DNA from: Chitinophaga sp.
Lineage (GTDB): Bacteria; Bacteroidota; Bacteroidia; Chitinophagales; Chitinophagaceae
Assembly (NCBI RefSeq): GCF_017745275.1
Contig: NZ_JAGHZS010000005.1
Span: forward strand, 62,001 to 126,000
DNA: 64,000 bases
Reading direction: 5' to 3'
The first letter of the stretch is position 1. Every line of letters begins with the position of its first letter. The notes beneath the pieces were generated by a model. It ran no database searches and had not been told where the DNA came from. It saw only the letters and a list, made by a program, of their open reading frames with translations. A program made the translations under genes and the position numbers. Shown piece by piece: positions 27,403 to 36,856 of this stretch.

Positions 27403-27678
27403 CTATTTCTTCGGGTAACTATGCTGAAAGTATCTGAATACCAGGTCTATCATATTATTTGCTGTTTCCAGCGGCATTTTCTCTGTGTCATTCACTATGC
27501 AGGCAGTACTGGCAGGTGCAGCGGGTGTTTCCCGGAAATTTCCGAGCGTAATCAGATATATAGGCAGTTCATACGGTCGGTTAGCCGTATGTGGGCCATG
27601 GGCTGCCAGTTTTCCCCCGAGTACTACCATGAGCATCAGGAAAGTACCCAGGCCTAAAACGATAGCAACTTTTTTCAT
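27403..27678 (-). CDS. small exported protein of unknown function
   Basis: 91 residues with a strong hydrophobic N-terminal segment (AIVLGLGTFLMLMVVLGGKLAA). It could be a signal or an anchor. It has no recognisable family. It is 65 bases upstream of the TonB receptor on the same strand, so the two may be linked. Confidence 0.6.
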   Translation of the reverse strand: MKKVAIVLGLGTFLMLMVVLGGKLAAHGPHTANRPYELPIYLITLGNFRETPAAPASTACIVNDTEKMPLETANNMIDLVFRYFQHSYPKK

Positions 27679-27756
27679 ACCTCATTCATTTTAACTAAAG
27701 ACGAACAGGTAAAAAAAAAGTTGCACGAAAGGACGGAATAATTTTACGGGATAAGT

Positions 27757-29025
27757 TTATTTTTTCCAGAGACGTTGTATGGTGGCTGGCGAACGCTGCT
27801 CCAAAAGAACAGTATGCCCGTTACTGAGTTCTTCCAGTAAGCTGGGCTGGTAATAACGTACGGTCAGCAGCTCCAGCCCCTCATTATACACGATTTTGAA
27901 TTGCTGATGCAGGGTTTTGATCAGCAGTTCTATCTTTTCCGGGTTATTATCTATGCAGCAGGAAAAGTTAATGGCCCCGTTCTGCATCAGGTTTATTTTC
28001 ACCTTCAGCCCGTGGAAGATCTCATAGATATCGCTAATCTTATCTTCTGTAATAAAAGAGTAGTCTTTGGAGGTGATATTCAGCAAAACCTGGTTCTTTT
28101 TCAGCACAATAATGGGAGGCAGTTGTTTTACATCCGCTGTTTCCCTGATCACGGTACCTGGCAGGTTTTTATCCAGGAAGCATTTTACCAGCAATGGTAT
28201 CTGTTTGTTTTGCAGCGGTTTAATGGTTTTAGGGTGGATCACCTGGGCACCATAGTAAGCCATTTCAATCACTTCTCCATAACTGATCTCTGGTATATTG
28301 ACGGTATTAGGGAACTGCTTTGGATCTGCATTTTTCAGGCCTTCCACATCTTTCCAGATGGTTTGGCTTTCAGCATCCAGCATATTGGCAAAAACAGCTG
28401 CGGAATAGTCGCTGCCCTCGCGGCCCAGGGTAACGCTTTCATTTTGATCGGTAGCGCCTATAAAGCCCTGTGTAATCACTATGTTGGTATTCCCGAAAAG
28501 CGGCAGCACTTTTTCTGTTACCTGCCGTTGGGTATAGGTCCAGTCAATGTTGGCATCCCGGAAGTTGTCGTCTGTCCGGAAAATATCCCTTACATCTAAC
28601 CAGATGTTGGTAAGACCAATGCTATTAAAAAAGGCACTCACAATGGCGGTACTCAGCAGCTCACCCACGCTCACGAGTTGATCGTAGTAGTAATCGTAGG
28701 TACGCAATGGCTTTTCTCCCAGGGTCCATTCTGCTTCGGTAAAGAACTGCTGCAGTTGTGTGAACAGCGGATGCTCCCGGGTACCCAGCAGCGCTTCGGC
28801 CACATTCAGATGATGTTGCTCAATATTAAACAGCAATTGTGCGGCAATTTCCCTTTTCCGCTGGAAAAAGTTTTCCGCCACTTTTTCCAGCTCATTGGTT
28901 GTTTTTGCCATGGCAGAAATAACAATGAGGAGTTTTTCATCCGGGAATGACTGTACTATTTGCGCCACCTGGCGGATACGTTCAACACTTTCTAAACTTG
29001 CGCCACCAAACTTGAAAACCTTCAT
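27757..29025 (-). CDS. monofunctional aspartate kinase
   Basis: 422 residues. The aspartokinase domain starts with KVFKFGGASLESVERI and contains TLGREGSDYSAAVFANM and the DVRDIFRTDDNF segment. A C-terminal regulatory region with ACT-like strands follows (about 300-400, LNITSKDYSFITEDKISDIYEIF). It catalyses aspartate to aspartyl phosphate, and as a second isoenzyme next to ThrA it may serve lysine or diaminopimelate synthesis. No lysine gene is adjacent to support this. Confidence 0.93.
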   Translation of the reverse strand: MKVFKFGGASLESVERIRQVAQIVQSFPDEKLLIVISAMAKTTNELEKVAENFFQRKREIAAQLLFNIEQHHLNVAEALLGTREHPLFTQLQQFFTEAEWTLGEKPLRTYDYYYDQLVSVGELLSTAIVSAFFNSIGLTNIWLDVRDIFRTDDNFRDANIDWTYTQRQVTEKVLPLFGNTNIVITQGFIGATDQNESVTLGREGSDYSAAVFANMLDAESQTIWKDVEGLKNADPKQFPNTVNIPEISYGEVIEMAYYGAQVIHPKTIKPLQNKQIPLLVKCFLDKNLPGTVIRETADVKQLPPIIVLKKNQVLLNITSKDYSFITEDKISDIYEIFHGLKVKINLMQNGAINFSCCIDNNPEKIELLIKTLHQQFKIVYNEGLELLTVRYYQPSLLEELSNGHTVLLEQRSPATIQRLWKK

Positions 29026-29165
29026 ATGATAGTTTATCTTCTATTAAAAAATTATTTGGCAAAGTAAAACAAGTTTAGAATTGTTTTAAAATCTGTTTGC
29101 GGATAAATGACACCCCCGTTAAAATAGTGGCAATTCCTTTAATTTCGTTCATACAACCTAACGTT

Positions 29166-30176
29166 ATGAATCTTAAGCAAAAAGTAATGACCCTGGATGA
29201 ATTCACTATCCAGGAATTGCGGAATTATCCGGGTGCAACCGGACAGCTATCCGGTTTGCTGCGCGATATAGGGCTGGCAGCGAAAAGGGTAAATGTGGAG
29301 GTAAATAAGGCTGGTATTGCGGACATCCTCGGAGAAGCCGGTAAGACCAACGTGCAGGGCGAATCCGTAAAAAAATTAGATGAATTTGCCAACGAACAAT
29401 TTATCAGTTCCCTGGAAACCAGCATCTATTGCTGTGGGGTAGCCTCCGAAGAAAATGAAAACTTCATCCCTTTCCATGATGAGCATTCCAAAAAATCAAA
29501 GTATGTGGTACTGCTGGATCCATTAGATGGTTCCAGTAACATAGATGTAAATGTATCTATCGGTACCATTTTCTCGGTATATCGCCGCCTTAGCCCTGAA
29601 GGTACGGAATGTGAACTGGAAGACTTCCTGCAGCCAGGTACCTACCAGATTGCCGCCGGCTATATCATTTATGGTTCTTCTACGATGATGGTATATGCTA
29701 CCCGCCGCAGTGTACAGGGCTTCACACTCGACCCTTCCATCGGGGAGTTCTGCCTGTCGCATCCTAACCTGAAATGTCCGCCCGACAGCGATATTTTCTC
29801 CGTTAACGTTGGCTACTACCACTTATACGAGGAAAAGATCCGTAAGTCTATCGATCATTTCATGGCCCGCAACGAAAACGAGCGTATTTATCGTCATCGT
29901 TTCGTGGGATGCATGGTCGCGGAAATACATCGTACCCTCATCCAGGGAGGGATCTTTATGTATCCGGCTTTCGGCAAATATTCCTCCGGACGTTTAAGAC
30001 TTTGTTACGAGTGTAATCCCATGTCGTTTATCATGGAAAAAGCCGGTGGCGTAGCCATGGCCAATAGTAAGCAGCGACTGCTGGAACTTAAACCGGTGCA
30101 GTTGCACCAACGGATGCCTATTTTCATCGGCTCCAAAAACATGATGGATGCCTGGCAGCACATCATGAACGGTTAA
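29166..30176 (+). CDS. fbp: fructose-1,6-bisphosphatase, class I
   Basis: 336 residues from the chosen ATG at 29166. Gluconeogenic removal of the 1-phosphate. The metal and active-site motif LDPLDGSSNIDVN (117-129) is intact, and the sequence keeps the substrate-binding GKYSSGRLRLCYECNPM region. The frame stays open upstream to a TTG at 29097, but the 23 extra codons show no family similarity. It is divergent from the aspartate kinase gene and ends in a clear terminator. Confidence 0.94.
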   Translation: MNLKQKVMTLDEFTIQELRNYPGATGQLSGLLRDIGLAAKRVNVEVNKAGIADILGEAGKTNVQGESVKKLDEFANEQFISSLETSIYCCGVASEENENFIPFHDEHSKKSKYVVLLDPLDGSSNIDVNVSIGTIFSVYRRLSPEGTECELEDFLQPGTYQIAAGYIIYGSSTMMVYATRRSVQGFTLDPSIGEFCLSHPNLKCPPDSDIFSVNVGYYHLYEEKIRKSIDHFMARNENERIYRHRFVGCMVAEIHRTLIQGGIFMYPAFGKYSSGRLRLCYECNPMSFIMEKAGGVAMANSKQRLLELKPVQLHQRMPIFIGSKNMMDAWQHIMNG

Positions 30177-30193
30177 CAGCAAAAAATATGTAA

Positions 30194-30240
30194 AAAAACG
30201 GTGTACCCGGAATACAAAACATTCCAGGTACACCGTTTTT
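30194..30240 (+). terminator. intrinsic terminator of fbp
   Basis: A 20-base stem with one mismatch (30194-30213 / 30221-30240), loop ACAAAAC, ending in TTTTT. Confidence 0.9.
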
Positions 30241-30333
30241 AATTTCTGGTACAACAGTTGTTAAACATGAGGCTGTTTTAATAGTCTTAGTATTAACCAT
30301 CATTTATTTTTAATTATTAACCATTTTTATTCT

Positions 30334-30825
30334 ATGTTGATTTTGAAGAACCAACGGATCCTTACGTTACTGTTAGCGATGTTTGCTTTTTTCCAGGCCA
30401 GCGCGTGTTCACGTGCCACCACCCGTTCGGCAGACAGCAGTAACGCCGGTGGTAGTATGACCGAGCAAATCCTTTACTACACCAATAAGTTTCGTCAGTC
30501 CAAGGGGTTGAAGCCTTTACAGCTGGATGCCACCATCAGCCAGCAGGCGCTCCGCCATAGCCGCGATATGGCCAACGGCAGCACCGGCTTCGGGCACGAA
30601 GGATTTGAAGAACGGGTAGCCAATGTCTCCAAAAAAATGGGCCGTGTTTCCAGCGCCGCTGAAAACGTAGCCTATGGTACACTTGACGCGGAAGCAGTGG
30701 TTAACGGCTGGATTAAAAGCCCTGGCCACCGCAAAAACATGCTGGGCGATTACACCCTGATCGGTATTGGAACCGCTGATAAAGGCAGAATCACGTTCTT
30801 TACACAAGTCTTTATAAAGCAGTAA
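30334..30825 (+). CDS. CAP/SCP-domain lipoprotein
   Basis: 163 residues. A signal with a possible lipobox (QASAC, Cys25) is followed by a CAP domain of the YkwD type: ILYYTNKFRQSKGLKPLQLD (partly conserved helix), QALRHSRDMANG, GFGHEGF, SAAENVAYGT and NGWIKSPGHRKNML. These blocks include the His/Glu pocket of the family. Bacterial CAP proteins are secreted and their activity is poorly known. The gene stands alone with its own terminator. Confidence 0.88.
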   Translation: MLILKNQRILTLLLAMFAFFQASACSRATTRSADSSNAGGSMTEQILYYTNKFRQSKGLKPLQLDATISQQALRHSRDMANGSTGFGHEGFEERVANVSKKMGRVSSAAENVAYGTLDAEAVVNGWIKSPGHRKNMLGDYTLIGIGTADKGRITFFTQVFIKQ

Positions 30826-30854
30826 GTTGATCAGCGCGGATTTTGTCTTTGTAC

Positions 30855-30881
30855 AGGATTAAACTGATTACACTGATTTTT
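30855..30881. repeat. degenerate 9-base repeat
   Basis: On the minus strand this reads as AATCAGTGT, AATCAGTTT, AATCCTGT. Short strings of this 9-base type are common in intergenic DNA of several phyla. Weak evidence, three units only. Confidence 0.35.
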
Positions 30882-30898
30882 ATTTTTTTACTAAGAAA

Positions 30899-30949
30899 GA
30901 TGGGAGATCGGAGCGGGTATACCTGCTTCGATCTCCCATCATCTTTTTA
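30899..30949 (+). terminator. intrinsic terminator of the CAP gene
   Basis: GATGGGAGATCG (30899-30910) pairs with CGATCTCCCATC (30929-30940). It encloses a second small stem and is followed by ATCTTTTTAA. Confidence 0.85.
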
Positions 30950-31041
30950 AATCATTAAAATATCCTCTATCTTATCAGTATAATCCCGCGCAACGACAAA
31001 ATCCGCTCTGCTTTCTGCTCCACTTTTACTAATTTGCCCCC

Positions 31042-31806
31042 ATGGAAAAGAAAAAGATCATTGAGGTAAGTAACCTGGTTAAAAAATACGGGGATTTTAC
31101 CGCGGTAAAAGGAATCAGCTTTGAGGTGTATGAAGGGGAGATCTTCGGCCTGCTAGGCCCTAATGGTGCGGGTAAATCAACTACCCTGGAAATTATTGAA
31201 ACACTTCGGGATAAGACGGAAGGAAAGGTAATTGTTGGCGGCTATGACCTCGACAAAGATCCTAACGACATCAAAAAGATTATCGGTGTACAGTTGCAAA
31301 GCTCCGGCTATTACCCGGGACTGAACCTGGTGGAACTGATTGAAATGTTCGGCGGCCTTTATAACCAGCCGGTATCGCCTATGCAACTGCTGGGGATGTT
31401 CAACCTGGAAGATAAGGCCAAAGCAAAATTCAAAGAGCTTTCCGGGGGCCAGAAGCAACGCTTTTCCATTGCTACCACCCTGATCAACAAGCCACAGATT
31501 ATTTTCCTGGATGAACCTACCACCGGGCTGGATCCGCAGGCCAGACGTAACCTCTGGGACCTGATCCAGCAGGTACGCAACCAGGGCACTACTGTAGTGA
31601 TCACCACCCACTATATGGATGAAGCAGAATTCCTCTGCGATCGCTGCGCAATTGTTGACAGCGGGCGTATCATTGCCATCAACTCACCGGACGCACTGAT
31701 CGATCAACTGGTATCTTCCGGTTTCGAAAGACAAAAAGAAGTAAAGAAAGCCAACCTGGAAGATGTGTTCATTCACCTTACAGGCAAGGATCTGCGGGAA
31801 GAATAA
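31042..31806 (+). CDS. ABC transporter ATP-binding protein
   Basis: 254 residues, with Walker A GPNGAGKST (39-47), signature LSGGQKQRFS and Walker B IIFLDEPTTGLDP, then the H-loop ITTHYMDEAE. The group is the ABC-2 type (drug, polysaccharide or gliding-related exporters). No permease gene lies next to it. A DinB-family gene starts 12 bases downstream. The missing permease must be encoded elsewhere. Confidence 0.92.
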   Translation: MEKKKIIEVSNLVKKYGDFTAVKGISFEVYEGEIFGLLGPNGAGKSTTLEIIETLRDKTEGKVIVGGYDLDKDPNDIKKIIGVQLQSSGYYPGLNLVELIEMFGGLYNQPVSPMQLLGMFNLEDKAKAKFKELSGGQKQRFSIATTLINKPQIIFLDEPTTGLDPQARRNLWDLIQQVRNQGTTVVITTHYMDEAEFLCDRCAIVDSGRIIAINSPDALIDQLVSSGFERQKEVKKANLEDVFIHLTGKDLREE

Positions 31807-31818
31807 AATCAATATCCA

Positions 31819-32346
31819 ATGGAAGCACTGAAATATCCTATTGGCCGTTTTGTAGCATTGCCGGAATATACACCTGCTATGCTGCAGGGGTTTATTAAAG
31901 ACATTCACTATCTGCCTCAGCTGATAGAAATCGCAGTGCAGGACCTGGATGAATACCAACTGCAAACACCCTATCGCCCCGAAGGCTGGACGGTAGCGCA
32001 GGTAGTACATCACCTCGCCGACAGTCACATGAACGGGTACACCCGCATGAAGCTGGCTCTCACAGAAGACGCGCCCATCATCAAGCCATATGAAGAAGGC
32101 GCCTGGGCACTATTGCCGGATGTGAAGTTTACACCTATCAATATGTCCATTACGCTGCTACATGCACTGCATACCCGCTGGACCTCCCTGATGGAACACT
32201 TAACGCCGGCCGAGTGGGAACGGACATTTATTCATCCGGCCAATGGAACGCAGCATAATTTGAAAACCCATGCGGCCAATTATGCCTGGCATGGAAAACA
32301 TCACCTCGAGCACATATTGCGCCTGAAGGAAAGAATGGATTGGTAA
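31819..32346 (+). CDS. DinB/YfiT-type bacillithiol transferase
   Basis: 175 residues of the DinB/YfiT four-helix metal-binding fold. The three His ligands can be read near VVHHLADSH (64-65) and YAWHGKHHLEH (158 and 162), with the PEGWTVAQVVHHL start typical of BstA. BstA proteins transfer bacillithiol to electrophiles. A bacillithiol-pathway deacetylase is encoded at 47845, so bacillithiol is probably made here. It is in line with the ABC gene and a Nudix gene, and may belong to a detoxification run. Confidence 0.85.
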   Translation: MEALKYPIGRFVALPEYTPAMLQGFIKDIHYLPQLIEIAVQDLDEYQLQTPYRPEGWTVAQVVHHLADSHMNGYTRMKLALTEDAPIIKPYEEGAWALLPDVKFTPINMSITLLHALHTRWTSLMEHLTPAEWERTFIHPANGTQHNLKTHAANYAWHGKHHLEHILRLKERMDW

Positions 32347-32357
32347 AGCTTTGATAT

Positions 32358-32915
32358 ATGAATATGGATTGGAAATTATTGTCGTCGGAATACCTGTTTA
32401 AAGACGGCTGGCTTACTGCTCGCAAGGACAAATGCGAAACACCTTCTGGTAAAATAATAGCACCGTATTATGTACTGGAATACAATAACTGGGTAAATGG
32501 TGTGGCATTGCGGGAAGACGGACAGGTGATTATGATTCGTCAATACCGGCACGGAATAGGAAAAACACTGCTGGAAATTCCCGGTGGTACTATGGACCCC
32601 AGCGATCCTTCTCCACTATTTGCCATGCAACGGGAAATGCTGGAAGAAACCGGTTACGAATTTAAAGAATGGATATCATTAGGGACTATTGCGCCCAATC
32701 CTGCGTCCAGCAATAATTATACGTATATGTTCCTAGCTACCGGCGGCGTAAAGGTGCAGGAGCAGCAACTGGATCATAACGAAGAAATTGAAATTGTAAC
32801 GATGCCGCTGGGAGAACTGCAGCAACTGGTATTGGACAACAAGATCGAACAAAGTCTGCACACCACCTGTATCTTCTACGCGTTGCTGCATCTGGGTAAA
32901 ATGGGCATGAAGTAG
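32358..32915 (+). CDS. Nudix hydrolase with a variant box
   Basis: 185 residues with a Nudix fold of the ADP-ribose/nucleotide-sugar type. The Nudix box runs from 77 to 99 (PGGTMD... REMLEETGY). The first Glu of the G-x5-E pattern reads as Asp here, while the REMLEETG part that binds metal is complete. An N-terminal beta-sheet domain precedes it. The substrate is unknown. It starts 11 bases after the BstA-like gene and ends 1 base from the converging folC. Confidence 0.87.
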   Translation: MNMDWKLLSSEYLFKDGWLTARKDKCETPSGKIIAPYYVLEYNNWVNGVALREDGQVIMIRQYRHGIGKTLLEIPGGTMDPSDPSPLFAMQREMLEETGYEFKEWISLGTIAPNPASSNNYTYMFLATGGVKVQEQQLDHNEEIEIVTMPLGELQQLVLDNKIEQSLHTTCIFYALLHLGKMGMK

Positions 32916-32916
32916 T

Positions 32917-34206
32917 TTACATCACTTCCGCCACCACAAAAAAGCTTCCACATACCAGGATCAGATCATCCTGCTGGGCATGTTGCCTGGCTGCCTGTAA
33001 GGCTGCCTGCACAGAAGCATGGGCATGTCCATGTAATCCGCTGGCTGCCGCCATTTCTGCCAGCGCTACTTCGTCCAGGGCACGGGGAATTTGTGCTTTA
33101 CAAAAATAATAATGGGCAGTAGTGGGAAATAAAGGCAGCACTTTTTCTACTTCCTTGTCTTTTACAAAGCCCACTACAATATGCAACTGTTGATAGTTGA
33201 CATGGCCCAGTTGTTCCATGATTTCCCGGATACCCGCCTCATTATGTCCCACATCGAGCACTGTGAGAGGATGCTGCTGAATAACATCCCAGCGGCCTCT
33301 TAAGCCAGTAAGTTTTTTTACATGCGACAGGGCGGCACTGACGTGTTCCCAGGTAATATGCCATCCGTTTTGTTGTAATACTTTAACAGCAGATAATACC
33401 CCCATCACATTTTTTTCCTGGTATTGGCCATTCAGGTCGAGTTGTAACTGACGCATTATTTGCTGGCGTGTATCCAGTAACGTTATATCCAGGTGGCTAC
33501 CGTTGATAGCACTGGAAGACTCCATCCATTCCTGGTCCGCAAAGTGAATAGGAGCGTTTAGCGCGGCAGCTGTATCGATAAAAACAGGGGCTACTTCTGA
33601 TTGCGTTTCACTGATAACTACCGGTACGCCTGCTTTGATAATACCGGCTTTTTCTCTGGCTATCTGGGGGAGGGTATCTCCTAAAATATTTTTATGGTCA
33701 AAGCTGATATTAGTGATCAGCGATAGTTCAGGGGTAATAACATTGGTACTGTCCAAACGTCCGCCCAGTCCCACTTCTATGATGGCGATATCTACGGCCT
33801 GTTCGCGGAAATACTGGAAGGCCATAGCTACCGTCAGCTCAAAGAAAGAAGGTTGTATATCTCCGATATGCGACCGCATTTGTTCTGTAAAACGGATCAC
33901 AAATTCTTCCGGCACTACCTGGCCATTGATGCGGATACGCTCTCTGAAATCCAGTAAGTGTGGAGAAGTATATAATCCGGTTTTGTAGCCTGCCTGCTGG
34001 AAAATAGCCGCCAGCATATGGCTGGAAGAGCCTTTCCCGTTGGTACCGGCAACGTGGATGGTTTTAAAGTGATGTTGCGGATGATCCAATATCTCCAGCA
34101 ACGCCAGTGTATTATGTAAATCTGTTTTAAATGCACTGGCGCCCACCCGGGTGAACATGGGTAGCTGCGCGAAAAGATAGTCCAGGGTTTCTTTGTAAGA
34201 GGCCAT
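32917..34206 (-). CDS. folC: folylpolyglutamate / dihydrofolate synthase
   Basis: 429 residues from the chosen ATG at 34206. It belongs to the Mur ligase family; the ATP loop GTNGKGS lies at 54-60. The DSTNVITPELSLITNI, FDHKNILGDTLPQIAREKAGIIK and DVGHNEAGI blocks are present. It adds glutamate to dihydropteroate and to folates. The open frame begins earlier at 34248, but that part overlaps the previous gene and lacks homology. The start is 4 bases from the DUF5723 stop, so the two may be co-transcribed. Confidence 0.95.
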   Translation of the reverse strand: MASYKETLDYLFAQLPMFTRVGASAFKTDLHNTLALLEILDHPQHHFKTIHVAGTNGKGSSSHMLAAIFQQAGYKTGLYTSPHLLDFRERIRINGQVVPEEFVIRFTEQMRSHIGDIQPSFFELTVAMAFQYFREQAVDIAIIEVGLGGRLDSTNVITPELSLITNISFDHKNILGDTLPQIAREKAGIIKAGVPVVISETQSEVAPVFIDTAAALNAPIHFADQEWMESSSAINGSHLDITLLDTRQQIMRQLQLDLNGQYQEKNVMGVLSAVKVLQQNGWHITWEHVSAALSHVKKLTGLRGRWDVIQQHPLTVLDVGHNEAGIREIMEQLGHVNYQQLHIVVGFVKDKEVEKVLPLFPTTAHYYFCKAQIPRALDEVALAEMAAASGLHGHAHASVQAALQAARQHAQQDDLILVCGSFFVVAEVM

Positions 34207-34210
34207 ATTT

Positions 34211-35662
34211 TTAATAATTAACCGGGCAACCCAGTTGGCCTTTGCCACCTTTGCTATCGCCCCGTTGGAACATGCTTGAATTTAACCGCAAAGCTACGAA
34301 AGCGGCCGCATGATCGATACGTCTTTCAAAAAGGTTGGTAAAAAGAGTAGAAGAGCCCAGCAGCAGGGGGCCTACACGAAATGCAGCACCAATATCAGCC
34401 TGGCCGTTATGGTTGATAGACATAGGTAGGTAGGCTCCAAAGATCTGTGTTTCATAACGCGGCGTAATATTCAATTGGGTAAGTGCATAGGTTTTGCTGA
34501 TATCTGTCTGACCAGCGGTTAATGCAATCACTACCTGTGTACTTACAAAAAATCGACCGTCAATATTGTAATCACCCATCAGGTTCAGGGCAGTTGGCAA
34601 GGTCATATTGAAAGTAGAGTCGCCAGGCAATGGAGTGAAATATTTATTCAACCGGCGTGCATATTGTTGCAGGCTCTCGTTTTTCCGGTATTCAATGTCT
34701 TTGGGCACTATATGGTCTTTCACCAGGCTAAGATCTGTATTAATGGATCCTTTGGTGTATTTGATTTTACCGATATCTGTAATGGAAACGCCTATACGAA
34801 ATTTGTAGTCGTCGGCATCTGTGTTTTCATAAGAGCCGAAGCCGCCATTGTCGGGGCGGTACTCATATATTACGCCGATATCGGCACCCACACCGGCGTT
34901 TTCAAACAGTTTCAGGTTGCTTTGTGCAGGCGATTCCCAGTGATCGAGTTCTTTGTTATAGCCATAGCGCAGCGTACCGCTGCTAATAGTAGCATCCTGG
35001 TTATTATTGAGGCGAAATGCCACATCCTTTGCAGAAGCGTAACCGGCCGCCACACCGCTCAGCAGTTTAAGGGTAACGCCGGCTTTCCAGCGACCTGTAT
35101 AAGTTTCTTTTAAAACACGCGCATAGCTTAATCCCAGCTCATGCCAGATATGGGCGCTAACACCTGTTTGCGGAATACTTAAATTAACATTACGATACCC
35201 GGTGTTGGGGTAATCTACTCCAAAGAAATTAGCGATAGGGGTAGTTACATTTCCGGCATTGCCACTGCTACGCATGCGCCACACAAATGATACTGATTGT
35301 TTTTCATCGATCGCGTATAATACAGAGGGCAGCATCACTTCTGCCATTCCCCAGCCATTTTGTTTCCTGTTGGCACCTTCATCCAGGAAATAATCGCGGT
35401 TGCGGCGGAGGGTGTCGGGCATACTGAACAATACAGACTTGGGTATACTCGCATACGTGTTGCCGGCATTTACGTCTACTCCCACGATATTGACATCCCA
35501 TTTATAACGATAGCCAGCAGCACTGGCGGGGTTGGATAGCACGCCATAAATGCCCGCATGGTTGCTGTTATTGTATCCCGGAAAAGTTTGTGCCATAGCG
35601 GCATAAGTCAGTAGTAGCAGTACTGATGTGCTGAAAAGGATACGGTTTAGTCTTACAATCAT
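34211..35662 (-). CDS. DUF5723 outer-membrane protein
   Basis: 483 residues from Met at 35662, after a longer open frame starting at 35731. A signal peptide (LLLLTYAAMAQ) is followed by the characteristic NNSNHAGIYGVLSNPASAAGYRYKWDVNIVG stretch of DUF5723 and beta-strand-rich sequence ending in a C-terminal aromatic region. Probably a Bacteroidota outer-membrane barrel. No function is known. The TonB-like gene lies upstream on the same strand. Confidence 0.88.
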   Translation of the reverse strand: MIVRLNRILFSTSVLLLLTYAAMAQTFPGYNNSNHAGIYGVLSNPASAAGYRYKWDVNIVGVDVNAGNTYASIPKSVLFSMPDTLRRNRDYFLDEGANRKQNGWGMAEVMLPSVLYAIDEKQSVSFVWRMRSSGNAGNVTTPIANFFGVDYPNTGYRNVNLSIPQTGVSAHIWHELGLSYARVLKETYTGRWKAGVTLKLLSGVAAGYASAKDVAFRLNNNQDATISSGTLRYGYNKELDHWESPAQSNLKLFENAGVGADIGVIYEYRPDNGGFGSYENTDADDYKFRIGVSITDIGKIKYTKGSINTDLSLVKDHIVPKDIEYRKNESLQQYARRLNKYFTPLPGDSTFNMTLPTALNLMGDYNIDGRFFVSTQVVIALTAGQTDISKTYALTQLNITPRYETQIFGAYLPMSINHNGQADIGAAFRVGPLLLGSSTLFTNLFERRIDHAAAFVALRLNSSMFQRGDSKGGKGQLGCPVNY

Positions 35663-35820
35663 TACTGGCGATAAAAAATAGGTTTCTCGAAATGACACGA
35701 AAATCTTGCTCTTTGTTGCTCTTGAAGTCATAGGTAGAGTTATAGGAAATCCGGGTCCGGTTTTTAATACGGCGATAGCAGTGAATACACAGCTATACGA
35801 TATTTAAAACACGGTAATTA

Positions 35821-36711
35821 TTATTCAGCTTTAAAATAGAAACGTATGGTCCCAAACTGTTCTTCAGGAGCATCCGGATTGGCATTATATTTCAGTTGTC
35901 CGCTTCTGGCTGCTTTTTTTGCAATTTCAATCAGCTGTGGATTGCTGATGGTGGACCCTTTCATACTAAAAGTGGCAGCCGTCACATTTCCTTGTTGGTC
36001 TACTTTAATATTGATGGCTACATAGCCTGTTTCGGTACCATCGTAGGTGACTTGTGGTCGTCCGATCAGGCTTCTGCCATTGAGGTGAAAATCGGAACGT
36101 CCTCCTCCGAGTCCGCCGCCCGTATATCCGCCGCCGTTAGGGTTGCCTCCCAGTTGGCCACGATCGCCGGGTTTGCCGGTATTTCCTTCTCCGGTGGCAT
36201 TGTTGGAACCGTTGGCATTGTTACCGCTATTAGCACTGTTACCGGTACCGCCGCCAAATACTGCTTTAGGTTTAGGAGCAGGTGGTGCAGGTCTGGGAGG
36301 TGCTTCTGTAGGCTTTTTAGCAGGTTTCACCACCGGTTTGGGTTCCAGTTTTTTAGGAAGCTCTTTGGGCTTCTCTACTGGCTTTTCCGGCTTTTTCACT
36401 TCGGGAGCTTCTTCTTCATCCTGTGTGGCAATGTCCTGAGGAGGTTCGCTGGCATCTTTTGCAGCAGTAACAGGGCTTTCGGCAGGTGCCGGTTCCGGAG
36501 CTGCTGCGCTGGGTGGATTGGGATTCAGTGGTTGCTCGGTTCCCATCCCTTCATCAGAGGTACCCAGGTTCACTTCCATCCCCAGATCCTGGTCGGGCAG
36601 GGGTGGAGGAGCAGAAAAGCCGGTAAATATAAGCGCTACTAACAGCAACGCATGAACGCCGATAGTAATGCCTAGTGCCTGAATATTTTTTTTACCGTTT
36701 TTTTCCTCCAT
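35821..36711 (-). CDS. TonB-like energy transducer
   Basis: 296 residues. A short cytoplasmic tail and one membrane helix (about 12-32, ALGITIGVHALLLVALIFTG), then a long Pro/Glu/Lys-rich linker (about 55-145) and Gly/Asn-rich stretch (about 147-200), then a TonB C-terminal-like domain (VTYDGTETGYVAINIKVDQQGNV). It should pass proton-motive-force energy to outer-membrane receptors. No exbB/exbD genes lie beside it in this window, so it may use a distant complex. Confidence 0.85.
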   Translation of the reverse strand: MEEKNGKKNIQALGITIGVHALLLVALIFTGFSAPPPLPDQDLGMEVNLGTSDEGMGTEQPLNPNPPSAAAPEPAPAESPVTAAKDASEPPQDIATQDEEEAPEVKKPEKPVEKPKELPKKLEPKPVVKPAKKPTEAPPRPAPPAPKPKAVFGGGTGNSANSGNNANGSNNATGEGNTGKPGDRGQLGGNPNGGGYTGGGLGGGRSDFHLNGRSLIGRPQVTYDGTETGYVAINIKVDQQGNVTAATFSMKGSTISNPQLIEIAKKAARSGQLKYNANPDAPEEQFGTIRFYFKAE

Positions 36712-36794
36712 GATAACTCTATTGAGCGCCTGTTTTGACCAAAGTTAATGTTTTGATCCAGAAAAAATAATCACTCATCAAAAGATGAATTCCG

Positions 36795-36802
36795 GATCTT
36801 TG
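36795..36802 (+). promoter_or_regulatory. possible -7 box for the MFS gene
   Basis: GATCTTTG followed by C differs by one base from the Bacteroidota -7 consensus TAnnTTTG and lies 54 bases before the start codon. No -33 TTTG at the right spacing was seen. Confidence 0.35.
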
Positions 36803-36856
36803 CAAAAACTGTGCTGTTAATCCGGTTTTTGCTATTTATTTTTTTTCGCCAATTTT

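Noticed and set aside
27901..28599. 232-codon plus-strand frame within the aspartate kinase gene
   Set aside because: Complement of the conserved kinase gene; no family pattern.
35896..36642. 248-codon plus-strand frame across the TonB-like gene
   Set aside because: The Gly/Ser/Phe-rich translation is the antisense of the Pro-rich linker.
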